The translations under genes and the position numbers were made by a program. Positions 48,327-59,531 of a stretch of 64,000 nt of DNA are shown here, one piece after another (positions within the stretch are counted from its first letter, which is position 1; the number at the start of each line of letters is the position of its first letter). Origin of the DNA: Thelonectria olida (Eukaryota > Ascomycota > Sordariomycetes > Hypocreales > Nectriaceae); assembly GCA_020736575.1 (NCBI GenBank), contig JAGPYM010000002.1:620001-684000 (forward strand). Direction: 5' to 3'. The notes below the pieces were generated by a model. That model did not search any database. It was not told where the DNA came from and was given only the letters and a program-made list of their open reading frames with translations.

Positions 48327-50010
48327 CTAGATGCTATACCGAAAAGCTCGATCTTCCTTATCCGTCAAGTCCGTCTTGGGCGCACCATGCTTATCCAAGA
48401 CGACCTCAGTCCTCGAAACTCCAGACCCAGCGCCGGCCTGCTCCTCACGCTGCTTGTTATCCCTCTGGCACAAGACGCGGTAGTTAATGACGGCGACGAA
48501 TAGCAGACACCATGTGACAATCGCCGTAATGACGCCCTCCCGGTACCTCGGCTTGTGAGTCCACAGCTGGGGAGACCCAATGCAGCCCGCGCAGTATCCG
48601 ATGAAGAACATGGTGTTGGTGATGGACCGCTTCGTGTTGCCCTTGACGTTCGAGGCCGAGAGGGAGAGGAGGATAGACATTGATGCAGTGATGCACGAAG
48701 CCTGTACGAGTGTCCTTGGTTAGCAACCATCTCTCTCGAGGGTGAGCACCTGTTTGACTTACAAGCCAAGAAGCAACGATGAGACCCCATCCAGCACTCA
48801 CGTCGAGCTTCATCAGAAACACATTTCCAATCAAAGGCGGGATGATCAGAGCGAGCACCACCAACGTCCGCTGCTTCGGGAACAAGCGACATAGCCCAAC
48901 GCCAATCCACAGCAGGGCAATCTGCACCGCTCCCGACGGCGCCGTGTACAGCATCGTCTCCAGCTGCGAGTACCCAATCGACTTGATGACGAGCGACGCA
49001 AACGTCAGCACGGGCGACTGCATCGTCACCAGCACGCCGAACCAGAAGACGGCCCACGCCTTGGGGTCCAGCATCGTCTCGCGCAGCTGCGACACGGAGA
49101 AGCTCATCTTATCACCGCCCTCGCGGTCCTGGGCCATGCGCAGCGACAGCACCTCCTTCTCGCGCGCGCTCAGGAACCACGCATCTTTCGGCCCGGTGGG
49201 CATCAGCACGAAGAAGCCGACGCCAGCGGCCGTCGTGAGCGCGCCGCACACGAGAAACAGGGTGCGCCAGGGGCTCAGGCTGAGCGCCGTGTTCTTGCCG
49301 ATGCCGTACATGAGCAGGCAGCCGATGACCTGGGCGAGCCCGTTCATCGTCACCCACAGGGCGGTGCGCAGCGTGTGCTCGTCCTTGCGGTACCAGATGG
49401 ACGTGATGGTGACAAAGGCGGGGGACACGGCGCCCTCGCTGAAGCCGAGCAGGAAGCGCACGGCCGCGAAGCCGGCGTAGTTGCGAGGCGTGGCGAGGCA
49501 CATGCAGACGATGCCCCAGATGATGCTGGCATCAAGCGTTGTTAGTAGGTGAAAGCTGGACAGGTAGATGGACGAGTAGATAAGTAAGGAACGTACACAG
49601 TCGCCCCGACAAACTTGGTCAACGGTAGCCGACTCATCAAGTAGATGAAGGGGTATTCGGAAACCAGCTGGCCGACGTAGAAGATGGAGCTGCACCACGA
49701 ATACTGCGAACTCGTCAAGCCGAGGTCGTCGATAAGTCCAAAGACGGCGGCGTAGCTGAGGCTCTGCTTGTCGAGATACTGGAGGAAGAATGTGAAGCAC
49801 ATCTGCAATGATGTTAGCCGGTCTTGCAGGTGTCTTTGGGGAAGGTTTTTATGAACGTACGAACGGGAGAATGACCATGTCAATCTTGCGGAGAACTGCC
49901 TTCTCCTCCTCGGGGGTATATGTCTCGTTCAACTCGACAATCTCTCCCTTCCTTTCGTGGTCGTCATCGTTGACCGACGGGGGTGCCTTGGCCTCGATCT
50001 GAGCATCCAT
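48327..50010 (-). CDS. MFS permease, ACS/Dal5-like family, 497 aa
   Basis: Four exons: 50010-49861, 49802-49597, 49525-48763 and 48701-48327. Splices join ILPF to MCFTFFLQYLDKQSLSYAA (the D-K-x-x-L-x-Y motif of ACS carriers), GATV to IIWGIVCMC, and ASWL to ASCITASMS. Late family motifs KRSITNTMFFIGYCAGCIG and GSPQLW match allantoate permease-like proteins. The protein has twelve predicted membrane segments. ACS members import organic anions, ureides or dipeptides. The divergent amidohydrolase next door suggests that the permease takes up the amide or heterocyclic substrate cleaved by that enzyme (inference). Confidence 0.9.
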
Positions 50011-50276
50011 GGTTGAGTTGTGTACAGGCAAAGTCTCGAAGGCCTGTTGGTTCGAGCGAACAGTATTACTTCGACTGCGATGGCGTCGATGTCAACATTC
50101 TTCTTCCCCTCTCTCTTCAGCGGGATGCAACGCCTGGTTATATGTTGATTGCCAAGCCCGAAACCGCGAATCTCTCTCCTCACACCCCAGATAGTCCTGT
50201 CACATTATGCGATCTCGCAAGAGGAACCAGTTCGCCTGATGCTCCTAGTTCGATAACGGTTTGTGGGGAATGGGGC

Positions 50277-50328
50277 CAAGTTGCCGACACCAGGGCCATC
50301 GATCCGACATCTCGGCGTCGGCAACTTG
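50277..50328. promoter_or_regulatory. 15-bp inverted repeat CAAGTTGCCGACACC / GGCGTCGGCAACTTG
   Basis: Arms at 50277-50291 and 50314-50328 match at 14 of 15 positions when one is reverse-complemented. They lie 267-350 bp from both divergent start codons. The core octamer GTCGGCAA contains a CGG triplet, the usual contact of Zn2Cys6 proteins. A role as operator for the nearby Zn2Cys6 regulator is inferred. Confidence 0.6.
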
Positions 50329-50358
50329 ACCGTGACGATCCCCCGCATTAGTGACATG

Positions 50359-50366
50359 TTGCCGAC
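50359..50366 (+). promoter_or_regulatory. Third copy of TTGCCGAC in the shared promoter
   Basis: TTGCCGACGCC here matches the right arm of the inverted repeat over 11 bases. It lies 265 bp upstream of the amidohydrolase start. Confidence 0.55.
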
Positions 50367-50630
50367 GCCGTGTAAGTGATAGCATCGGGATGGTTTCACG
50401 AATTCCATTGGGCTATCATGATGCAGGTTACGAGAAGAGAAAGGATGCTGCATGTATGAGACATTATTAATTTTATTATTTTCATTGAAAAAGGGCGATG
50501 TGCTCAGCAATTTCTACCAAAGACATCAGTCCAGCCCTTTGTACCTGGGTCTTCACCACCAATACTAGCTCTTATTACTCTTCCCTTCTGCTCCTTACAT
50601 CTCACTCCTCTCCATATCGTCAAAACAACC

Positions 50631-51983
50631 ATGTCTCAATCAAATCCATCGCCAGTCCCAGGCTCCGACATCAAACCATGGCTGCTCAAAGACCCTCAAG
50701 GATACCTCTTCATCAACGCCAACGTCGTCGACGTCAAGACGGGCACCATCACCCCCAATGCCTCACTTGCCACCAAGCAGGGCAAAATCCAATCCATCTC
50801 CTCATCCACCCCATCACCCTTGCCCACTGACTTCACAATCGTCGACTGCAAAGGCCGCTATCTCTGCCCCGGCCTCTTCGACGCCCACGTCCATCTCTGC
50901 GCCGTCCCGGGCTTCACAGACCTGTCCAAGGCCTTTGGCAACCCCAACGATGTCCATCTCCTGCGCCAGCCTTACGTCGCCGCCCAGATGCTCCATCGCG
51001 GCTTCACCAGCGTCCGCGATTGCGGCGGTGCCCAGCTCGCCCTCAAGGAGGCCGTAGCCGACGGCGTCTTCCCCGGTCCGCGCCTCTTCATCGCCGGCCA
51101 TGCCCTCTCCCAGTTCGGCGGCCACGGCGATCTGCGCAGCCCTCACGACCAGTCTGAATGCTGCGGTGGAAATCACGGGAACCTTGGCCGCTTGTGCAAC
51201 GGCGTGCCCGAGTGCATGGCAGCCGTACGGGACGAAATCCGCTGCGGCGCCGACTTTATCAAAATCATGGGCTCGGGCGGCGTGTCTTCGCCCACCGACA
51301 AGCTGGAGCACCTGCAGTTCACTCCGGCCGAGATCCAAGCCATGGTTGAGTGCGCAGACAACGCGGGCACGTTTGTGACGGCCCACGCTTACACGACCAA
51401 AGCAATCCGCCATTGCATCGACAATGGCGTTCGGGGCATCGAGCACGGCAACTTTGTCGATCCCCCGACCGCTAGGCTCATGGCCGAGAAGGGAGTGTAC
51501 CTGACACCGACGCTCATCACGTACAACCAAATGGCCTCGGAGCGCTGGAAGGGCTACCTCCCTCCCGAGTCGCAGGTCAAGAACACGCAAGTCTTCAAGG
51601 CCGGTCTCGAAGCGCTCAAGGTCGCCTCCGAGGCAGGCGTCAGCATGTGTTTCGGCACTGACCTGCTCGGTCCGCTTGGTGCTGCGCAGACGCACGAGTT
51701 CGCCCTGCGCGCTCAGGTGCTTTCTCCCCTCGAGATCTTGCAGAGCGCGACAATCAACCCTGCCAAGATGATGGGCTTGGAGGATACCATTGGACAGCTC
51801 AGGGAGGGTTCGCAGGCGGATGTTTTGGTCTTGGAGAAGAATCCCTTGGAGGATGTGACGATATTTGACAAGCCGGAGCAGTATGTTTTGGGTGTCATGA
51901 AGGATGGGCGTGTGTACAAGAGCCGGTGGAGCGGACTGCCTGTAGATGCAGACGTCCCTGTGAGGGTGAATGCTATGCTATGA
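50631..51983 (+). CDS. Metal-dependent amidohydrolase (imidazolonepropionase-related), 450 aa
   Basis: An intronless frame covering the full amidohydrolase (Amidohydro_1) fold. The N-terminal small beta domain carries INANVVDVKTG. Metal ligands are visible: His86 and His88 in DAHVHL, Lys211 (likely carboxylated) in FIKIMGSGG, His252 in AHAYTTKA, His272 in GIEHGNF, and Asp344 in FGTDLLG. The C terminus closes with ATINPAKMMGL and GSQADVLVLEKNPLED. It hydrolyses an amide or cyclic amide bond. Relatives include prolidase-like, imidazolonepropionase-like and ochratoxin-hydrolysing enzymes; which substrate applies cannot be read from sequence. It shares a 620-bp promoter with the ACS permease. Confidence 0.92.
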   Translation: MSQSNPSPVPGSDIKPWLLKDPQGYLFINANVVDVKTGTITPNASLATKQGKIQSISSSTPSPLPTDFTIVDCKGRYLCPGLFDAHVHLCAVPGFTDLSKAFGNPNDVHLLRQPYVAAQMLHRGFTSVRDCGGAQLALKEAVADGVFPGPRLFIAGHALSQFGGHGDLRSPHDQSECCGGNHGNLGRLCNGVPECMAAVRDEIRCGADFIKIMGSGGVSSPTDKLEHLQFTPAEIQAMVECADNAGTFVTAHAYTTKAIRHCIDNGVRGIEHGNFVDPPTARLMAEKGVYLTPTLITYNQMASERWKGYLPPESQVKNTQVFKAGLEALKVASEAGVSMCFGTDLLGPLGAAQTHEFALRAQVLSPLEILQSATINPAKMMGLEDTIGQLREGSQADVLVLEKNPLEDVTIFDKPEQYVLGVMKDGRVYKSRWSGLPVDADVPVRVNAML

Positions 51984-52417
51984 GTGAGACTATCGATAAA
52001 ATGGAAGAATTACTCCGAATTGGTGCTCAATGAGGATCATCTGCACAACATGTCAGGAATTGGGTTACCTGAGGGCATCGCGGGCCGATGGACAGCCACA
52101 TTCCCGATGGGCCCGTCTCATGCACCCCAGGATGCTTGTACCCCAAGAATCTGGGGCTATCCACGTTGCAAGTCTGGGGATTCCTTGCAAATGCGGGACA
52201 AGTCTTTTCATTACGTATTTACTTCCGGGTCATGTAAAGGTGGCTCTTGTCCGGTAAATCTTTACGGTATTTGTGTCCATCGGGCTTTGCATAACATGTT
52301 GGGAACCAGGTAGCCACCAGAGATCGATACAAGTGACGAGCATAACCAACGTGACGCCGTTAGACTTCATAATGTTCACCAGTTAGCAGTTTTTTATAGG
52401 CTCTTTCTTTGTGTCCA
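51984..52417. other. Intergenic between convergent genes
   Basis: 3' flanks only. No gene seen. Confidence 0.5.
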
Positions 52418-54887
52418 TTATTCTAATTGAGTAGAGAAACCAGAAAAGTCGAGAACATCCAGACCCGTCAGCCCCATCAAGAACGTTTGCTCGTCATTGT
52501 ACATGGCTGAAATAAAGTCATTGTCCACTACTGGCGTTTGCCTTGCCATAGCCGGTTCTGCTTGGCCGAGCTGCGGCACAAGGGACACTGGAGTCAGCAG
52601 CTCCCGTCCGGTGGGATCCCATCCGGCAATTCCACTGCCGTTTTGCTGTGAAATCGGCCACATCTCTGTCTGCGGTATGGGAACCACAGGCTCCGTGACA
52701 AGAGAGCCTCCCAATGCCATGCCTAGATCGCCCCTTTGCGCTCCTTCTTGCTTTGCGAGCCACTCGGCCCATTGGTTGTATTCGTTAGCTGAAGTCGCTT
52801 CCTCAGCTGTCGGGCCTGTTCCCAGAGGAGAAGCTTGGTTTAGCTTCTCGATGGCCTCGTTGGTGATAGACTGCAGGGCTTCAACAAATCTTACGCCCAT
52901 CTTGGCCGTCATATTGCCGGCTGCCATATTGCGAAGGCAATCTAGGCCGAACGCGACTCTGGTTTCATACGCAGAGTCGCTTTCAAGGATGCCTGCGACC
53001 AAGGTAACAATGGTGGCTATACTGCAGCCCTGGAAGTCTGTAAAGGAGAATCGTGTGATGTTTCTTGTGCTGGTCAACTTCTCGAAGAGCTGAAGAAGCT
53101 TTCTGCCAGCTTTGGCGCAAGCTTTGGATAGCTGCTCGACGGTTTCGTCAACCTGGAGTTGTTGCGACTCGCGGCCAAGGTGATAGCGAAGTTTAGCTCT
53201 CGCAACCGTGACCAGGGATACTTTTCCGATGGCGATCCAAGAATAATAGTAGTTGAGATATAGGTGAAAGACTGCGCGATAGCTCGAGTCCCTAGGGTGG
53301 ATGTTTTCAAGTTTGAATTCTTGTGGCAGGTTCTTCTTCCATTGCCTGAGTTCTGCTTCTGCGCTGGCTGAACGAGTCGGTTTCGTTGCGTCTGTCAACC
53401 AATCTCTAGTTCGCCGTCAGCTTGTTCCTTCAAGGAACTGGCTTGCGGACCTACCCTGGCTCTGCCACTCTATCCAATATCCGTATCAGTTTCGCGTATG
53501 CTATTTGGTGTTGGACATTGTCAAAGACCTGTTCGCCATCTATTGACGGCATCGCAGACGGCAGAGGCACAGTGATGATATCGGCATTTATTGATCGAGG
53601 GCGATTTAATTTGACAGTTGTACAGCTGACTCAGACAATTAGATTGTTGGGTTGGGTTGAGTTGAGTTCGGGAATGGCACTCACCGTTCGAGAGAGTATA
53701 TTGACCACCACAAACGGCGACGAATCTCTCTCTCACGCTCGTCCAAGGTCTGGTCGTCGGTATTCTGATGAAGATCACATGCCAGAGCTTTACGCAATGC
53801 GAGGCCCATGTAAACATATGACGATCCAATGGCACTCGCTGGCATCAAGTAAACGCCGAGTATGAATGGGGCCTGTATTGCCCGTAGACAGGGCTTATCA
53901 ATGATGTCGGGAATCAAAGTCTTGGCCTGGCTATAAAAGACGCGTCCTGGATCGCCCTCTTCTTGGTTCGGGCCTAGCATTGATCCTTCAGGTCGCTCAA
54001 GTGAGGTCCACTGGCTCCCAAGTGCAAGTGCGGCCATGGCGAGGCAGACAAAGCTGGAGTCGGATCGCAAGTGTGAAGTTGGATCGGCATAGAAGTGATC
54101 GAAATCAGCCAAAAGCTGAGCTTGATCAAAGTAAAAGAAGATGTCGACGGCATGCTTCATGCAAACCCACAGGAGGAAATCAGCCACAGGCTTCGGTGGG
54201 AAGGTGTCTATAGCAGTTCGTAACCGTGAGAGCTCAGCTGGTAAGAGTACGGTAGGTCGGGTGATATGCTCGTCTTGGTCAGCCAGTTAGTTCATGAACT
54301 GAGAGGATGGTGACGAACTGCTTGCATTGCCACCATGTCCTGTTCCTCGGGGGCTGTCTGCGGGTCGAGAGAGAAGGCCTCTCGTAGGCGTGAGAGGAAA
54401 CGAGGCCATAGGATTCTCTCGGTCTGGTCTTGGTACACTGGTGAGCATTTACAACATTTAGACATGAGACTTGAGTACTTACGACTATCGATGGCAATGT
54501 TCTCCTCCGGACTCGCACCTACATGAACTGAAGCACGTTGGTTTGTTGCTTGGGGAGATGATGGAGTTTCGGTGGCATCTTGAGGTGACTTCCCCCTAAG
54601 TCATGGTCAGGGTTCAGAAGGCACGTCGGCTTCGTGATGTCATCATGGCCATACCTCTCGAATCTGCAAGGCAAGTTGTGCGACGAGCATCTTTGACATG
54701 CGCCAGCTACGGACTCGATGCATTTACTCTTTCTCGCCTTGCAGCGATCGCATCTAGAGGGTGTTAGTCGCGTAAAGGCAGACCGAGGTACCATAGGCCG
54801 AAGCTCTTACGCTCGGGGCGCTCTCTTTCGATTCTCATCGGCAACGCGTCGACGCCGCCTCCTCCGAAGTGCGGGAGCAGAGACCAT
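52418..54887 (-). CDS. Zn2Cys6 transcription factor, 716 aa
   Basis: Seven exons: 54887-54811, 54753-54655, 54595-54483, 54437-54319, 54268-53685, 53625-53455 and 53405-52418. All junctions keep frame. The binuclear zinc cluster is split by intron 1: an Arg-rich leader ending RKRAPRA joins CDRCKARKSKC, giving Cys27, 30, 37, 45, 48 and 55. A fungal_trans (middle homology) domain follows: HAVDIFFYFDQAQ, LGLALRKALACDLH-type YMGLALRKALACDLHQN, RRRLWWSIYSLER, then VKLNRPRSINADIITVPLP. The last exon is a helical activation-type tail rich in Gln, Pro and Met. It is nuclear, and its gene carries two GTCGGCAA octamers upstream that it shares with the permease/amidohydrolase promoter. It is therefore the probable pathway-specific regulator. 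Confidence 0.9.
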
Positions 54888-55035
54888 TCTTCATTCAAAG
54901 GTTGTGGTCCAAAGGGGAGGATGGGAACCAGAGCGTCGGGAACTCGTTACCCACTGAACGAATCCTTACCCCAGAGATAAGCTTGGGGGGGACCACGCGT
55001 TGGTTGTGTGGGGAATGACATGGAGGATGGGTCAT

Positions 55036-55063
55036 GTCGGCAATCTGCACAGCCCGTCGGCAA
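55036..55063 (+). promoter_or_regulatory. Two direct GTCGGCAA octamers, 20 bp apart
   Basis: Copies at 55036-55043 and 55056-55063, about 150-176 bp upstream of the Zn2Cys6 gene start at 54887. The 20-bp period equals about two helical turns. They match the core of the repeats at 50281, 50317 and 50359, consistent with autoregulation (inference). Confidence 0.55.
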
Positions 55064-55178
55064 GTTGGCCACAGCACTAGTCAAGGCATTGGAGTTCTTC
55101 CACGGCGATTTATTGAGATGCAGTATCAACTCGGCGGACCATCCGAGTCAAGTGCCCTGACAAGAAATTATTGTTCGG

Positions 55179-56235
55179 TCATGATGATGCACCGTGTCTC
55201 GTGTCCAGTTCGACTGGTGGCCGTTGATCCATGAGTTCAGCCGGAGGTTGTGGTTGCATCTGCTGGTGGCCGTACGTATACCCCCCAAACTGATCTCCCA
55301 TGTGGTAGTAGCCCTGCTGCCGTTGCTGGTACTTCATCTGTTGGTCTTGATAGTATTGCGGAATAGTTGGCTGAGGCGGTGACTGGTTGGCAGCTTCGTA
55401 CTTGGTTCTCCTGCGTCGGAGCAGCCAAAACACCAGACCAGCAATGCCGAAAGCGCCAGCCACTGCCGCAACGACGATGCCGCCAATGACGCCGCCAGCG
55501 ATCGGCTTCGATCTATCGTCGGAAGGAGGCTTCGATGAGGTGGTTTGGAACTCGGGCTCGGTAGTCGTCGACGAAGTTACCTCAACGGATGTCGATGATG
55601 CTGCTGTCGTCAAAGAGACGTCCGTTGTGGGCGATTCCCCCTTCTTCCCAGCATCAGCCACAAGTAGATCGCTTCTGTTGATGTTGCAGCGAACAAGACT
55701 TTCACTGGCAGGTACAGATTCCTCGCATGTCGTCAACTTTGGGCAGCAGGCCTTTTCCGTCCCATTCGCAAGAACCGTACACGCCACGGCACTGTCTTCA
55801 TCGCAAACCGATCCTTGGTCGACATAACATTTATCGGTATTGCCGCTATTCACATAGTCAGTCGCTTTCTCCGTCTACTGCCCTTACAAGAACATACTCT
55901 CCAACACAACACCACCCTTTCTCGAGCCAATTTTCGCAAGAAGGATATGCTTGCCCATCTCGAGTACCTACAACACCGTATCAACCATCACAGAGCTCCA
56001 AGACAGCATTGGGGGGTCTCCTACAGCAAAGGGTAATGTCGGGATCACAGACGGAGTTGTGGGCGTTATCTCCAAAGGCATCTGAGCACGCGTCGCGCTT
56101 CGAGAGCATCCCCAGGTATGAGAAGTCGTTGACAGCTACATGGTAGGTGAAGCGTTTGTGCACCGGGACGTAGGCGTCGCTTGCGAGAGCGGCCTTTAGC
56201 AAGGCGAGAGCCGAGACGATTCGAGTAAGAAACAT
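55179..56235 (-). CDS. Cysteine-rich single-pass cell-surface protein, 315 aa
   Basis: Three exons: 56235-56025, 55967-55898 and 55845-55179. The 70-nt middle exon fits between TLCC and CYVDQGS and adds a Cys-containing block, TRDGQAYPSCENW then LEKGWCCVG. Domain order: signal peptide MFLTRIVSALALLKAALA, two KR dibasic sites (VHKR, LSKR), a Cys-rich ectodomain with CC pairs to about residue 145, a Ser/Thr/Pro-rich stalk, a Gly/Ala/Val transmembrane helix at about 208-235, an RRRR stop-transfer and a Gln/Tyr/Pro-rich cytosolic tail. This is the layout of fungal wall or stress sensors such as Mid2/WSC-type proteins, but the ectodomain is not WSC. The start has a good signal sequence. Function unknown; a surface sensor is inference. 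Confidence 0.78.
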
Positions 56236-58400
56236 ATTGACGCGTCCCAGAGGAGAAGCGACCAAAAGCGAGTCGCAGGACCACAAACGAAGGAGGAAAT
56301 GATTGTCGCCAAACGATAGCTGCTCGCCTCGGGCAATTTGATACACAACAGACGGGTGAATCACCACATACAACATGGACAAAACAATGGGACACAGGTA
56401 AAAAGAGTGGAATTTGAGGACTCAGAAGAGAAAACCGAGCGAGTCGGTCCTGGGCACCTACTTCTTGGGCAACTGAATCAGCTTGCCAGCTTGCCAGCTT
56501 GCCAGCATGTTGTGTGTCACTTGCATTTGGGGGCCAGTTTAATTTGCCTTGTTGATCCTTGTTTCAAGCTTGCCCCGGACTCGATTCATCGAGACTCTGA
56601 TAAGCCAATGGAGCGGCAGAAGCGCCGAGCTTTTCTTCGTGCAGGTGCACATGGCGAGAGGCGGTGCTCTGAAATGGAACCTCCAGGTCTTGAGAACATG
56701 GCCCCCAATGCTACGAGGCGGGCATGGTGTTGAAGACAGTCCCTCAGCTTCATATTTTTACGAGAGGAGGATTTCGATACGCATCAGCTCACGATCAAAG
56801 TCAAGAGCGTTAGGGGGAGAGGGATAGCCGGAACAACCAAGTTCGTCAAGAAAGCGTGATGCCACCACATCCCCCGCTGGTTATGATCCTTCGAAACTGC
56901 AAGCCGTTCGCTACCAGCCAGCTAGCCTTATCCATTGCGGCACCCACAAGGCCAAGCGGTGCCTTGATTTAGCTTGCAGCCTGAAATCAAGCAAGCACTT
57001 CATCCCACAAACTGGTAAAACAGGGAATGGCTGGAGGATCATGTCTATGACTGGGAGTACCAATGGCCATAGTCGGTGTAGGTCTGTGCCGAAAGAGTCT
57101 CAAGGACGAAACCTTCATATCCGCGATGCCATATCCGACTTGTTGGTTCATGAATAGGGCTGAAGCAAGGATGAGACCAAGCAAGCACGCGTGTGAGGGG
57201 GGAGTGGCCCGTCTCACCACGGCACGGAGCCAGGTCGGGCGGAATAGGCCGAGGCGTTATCCATCCGTGTCCGTGGCCCCCTGTCTCGCTAGGGACACGA
57301 CGTGAAAAGGTAGTGTAGAGCCGCATATAATATACGAACACTGCATTATAAGTAGTCTGCAGTACGTTGTCCCTTGATATATTGTTGCGGAGTAATACAG
57401 TTCCACATGGAGGAAAGCATTGAGCCTTCCCTTCCTTAAGCACTTGAAGACGGTGTCTATAATGGAAGCTCGTATTCGGGGATGTGAGGAATTCTGGGCA
57501 AATTAGGCCCCCGTCGAGAGACCTGTTCTTGCGATTGTCACTGGACAACGGTGACTGGATGCTCCGTTTACGCAAAACTCGCCAGTCCTATCGATTCTCG
57601 AGTTCCTCACGCATCGTAACGACCAGCCAGACCGTTGCATCCATCACATGGGTCCGTACATGGCCGGGGTGGCTGCGACAGCTGGAACACGAGAAATCCA
57701 CGGCTTGGTCGAAGAAGAGAAGACTTGTGCATAGTCGGTGTCACTGGAGAAGAGACAATGGCCGTTGTAAGCCCATGACGCAGGAGGAAACAATAGAATA
57801 GAAGTTAGTAATGCGCACAGCTGGCATGTTCCGCATTAACGGCCCAATTACTTACCGCATCAACGTTGAAGGTGGGAAGTTCCAATTCCATTTATTCGTC
57901 CGCCCACATGCGCCACCTCCCTCCCTTGCGCGTTACGTTGACCCAAGCAGGGAGACCCTGCGGATTACGTCCTGTTGCATTTGCAGTCGCAGGAGAGCCT
58001 GATGAATCCCTCTCTTCACCCTTTTTTTTTTTTCTTTCCGTGGTAGAATATCGCTTTTTCCAATTTAATTTCTTTCTTTATCGTCTCCCGTTTCCCAATT
58101 CTTAGTTCAAGGAAGGGCATGTTGCTACGAGCTGACTATACGAAAAAAGTACCAAGAGAGGGACGGGAGCAGTAGTTTATTATCCCTTTTTTTTTTTACG
58201 AAGACACGACAGTCGCTCCTTTTCCCCCCAGCTCCCCCCATTCTGACGTCGACATTCGAAACGGGCCAACGAACCGTTATTTTTGCGACGACGACGATCC
58301 CTGCGTCGACACTTTTGACACATTCAACACTCGCCCGTCGTCCATCGTCCATCGTCCATCACGAACTGTCCTCTCCTGTCGCGACGATCCGGCCGCCACC
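56236..58400. other. 2.2-kb divergent promoter interval
   Basis: Contains a GCTTGCCA 8-bp unit repeated three times at about 56482-56505. T-rich homopolymer runs occur at about 58020 and 58187, and three tandem CGTCCAT units at about 58338-58358 in the leader of the DUF3431 gene. No gene supported. Confidence 0.55.
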
Positions 58401-59531
58401 ATGCCGACTCACTGGAGCCCTCGCCAGCGCTCAAACCGTATGAATCTCATCGGTCTCTGCGTCGGCGCCATCATCGTCTTCTTCCTCTTCCGCGACACTA
58501 TCCTACCCTCCTCCCCCCGCTCCAGCTCTGCCTCTGGCTCTGCCGCCAGCCGCGCCAAGGCCCTCGCCACATCGCAAAAACAGAGCGACAATGACGTCGA
58601 GATGGTCGTCGCGAGCATGAAGCACGAGAACGTCTCGTGGCTCGACGAGTACCTGCCCGAATGGAAGAAGAATATCTACGTCGTTGATGACAACAAGGCC
58701 AAGTTGACGGTTCCCATGAACAAGGGCCGTGAAGCCATGGTCTTCTTGAGGTACGTGGCTCCTTGACCGCATCCAGCGACTGCTAGCTGACCTGTCCTGC
58801 CCTGTCGCAGCTACATCATTGACCGCTACGACGACCTTCCCGGCAACATCATCTTCCACCACGCCGAACGCTTCCAGTGGCACAATGACAACCCCGACTA
58901 CGACGCCCTCCCTCTCCTGCAGCGCTTCCGTTTCGACAACCTGAAGAAGGTCGGCTACGCCAACTTGCGCTGCGTCTGGGTCCTCGGCTGTCCAGCAGAG
59001 ATCAAGCCCATCACCGACGAGACTCCGGCCAAGCCCAACGAACCCATTCACGCCAAGCATGTGTACAAGGCCGCGTTTGAGGAACTGTTCCCCAGTCTTG
59101 ACGTTCCTGAGGAAATTGGCGTTACCTGCTGCTCCCAGTTCGCCGTTCGTCGCGAGGTCATTCGCCAGCGACCGAGGGCTGAATACGTGCGCTTCCGCGA
59201 GTGGTTGTTGGTTTCGTCTCTCGGCGACGACCTCAGCGGACGTGTTCTAGAATATTCATGGCACAGTAAGACACACCCGACAAGACTCCCTCTACAATAG
59301 CCACACTTATGATACTAACCCCATCTCTTCCTAGTCATCTTTGGTAAGAAGGCCGTCCACTGTCCCAACGCCTCCGATTGCTACTGTCAAAACTACGGAA
59401 TGTGCGACATGAAGTGTGACGACGACAAATGCGACGGTCAATACATCCTCCCCCCATTTTCAACACTACCTAAGGGCTGGCCACACCTGGGCTGGAAGGG
59501 TGAGAACCGAGGCTGGAAGGGCCTCCCTTGA
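58401..59531 (+). CDS. DUF3431 family membrane-anchored protein, 333 aa
   Basis: Three exons: 58401-58750, 58811-59265 and 59335-59531. Splices give FLSYIIDRYDDLP and SWHIIFGKKAVHC. The start has a strong context, GCCGCCACC before ATG. Residues about 16-31 (LIGLCVGAIIVFFLF) form a signal anchor, so the rest is likely luminal (type II). The DUF3431 core contains WLDEYLPEWKKNIYVVDD, FHHAERFQWHND and YANLRCVWVLGCP. It also has GVTCCSQFAVRREVIRQRP and a Cys-rich C terminus (HCPNASDCYCQNYGMCDMKC). The family is fungal and resembles glycosyltransferase-like Golgi proteins, but no activity is established, so the function is unassigned. Confidence 0.9.

Noticed and set aside
50814..51695. 293-codon minus-strand frame opposite the amidohydrolase
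   Set aside because: Antisense shadow of a codon-biased gene.
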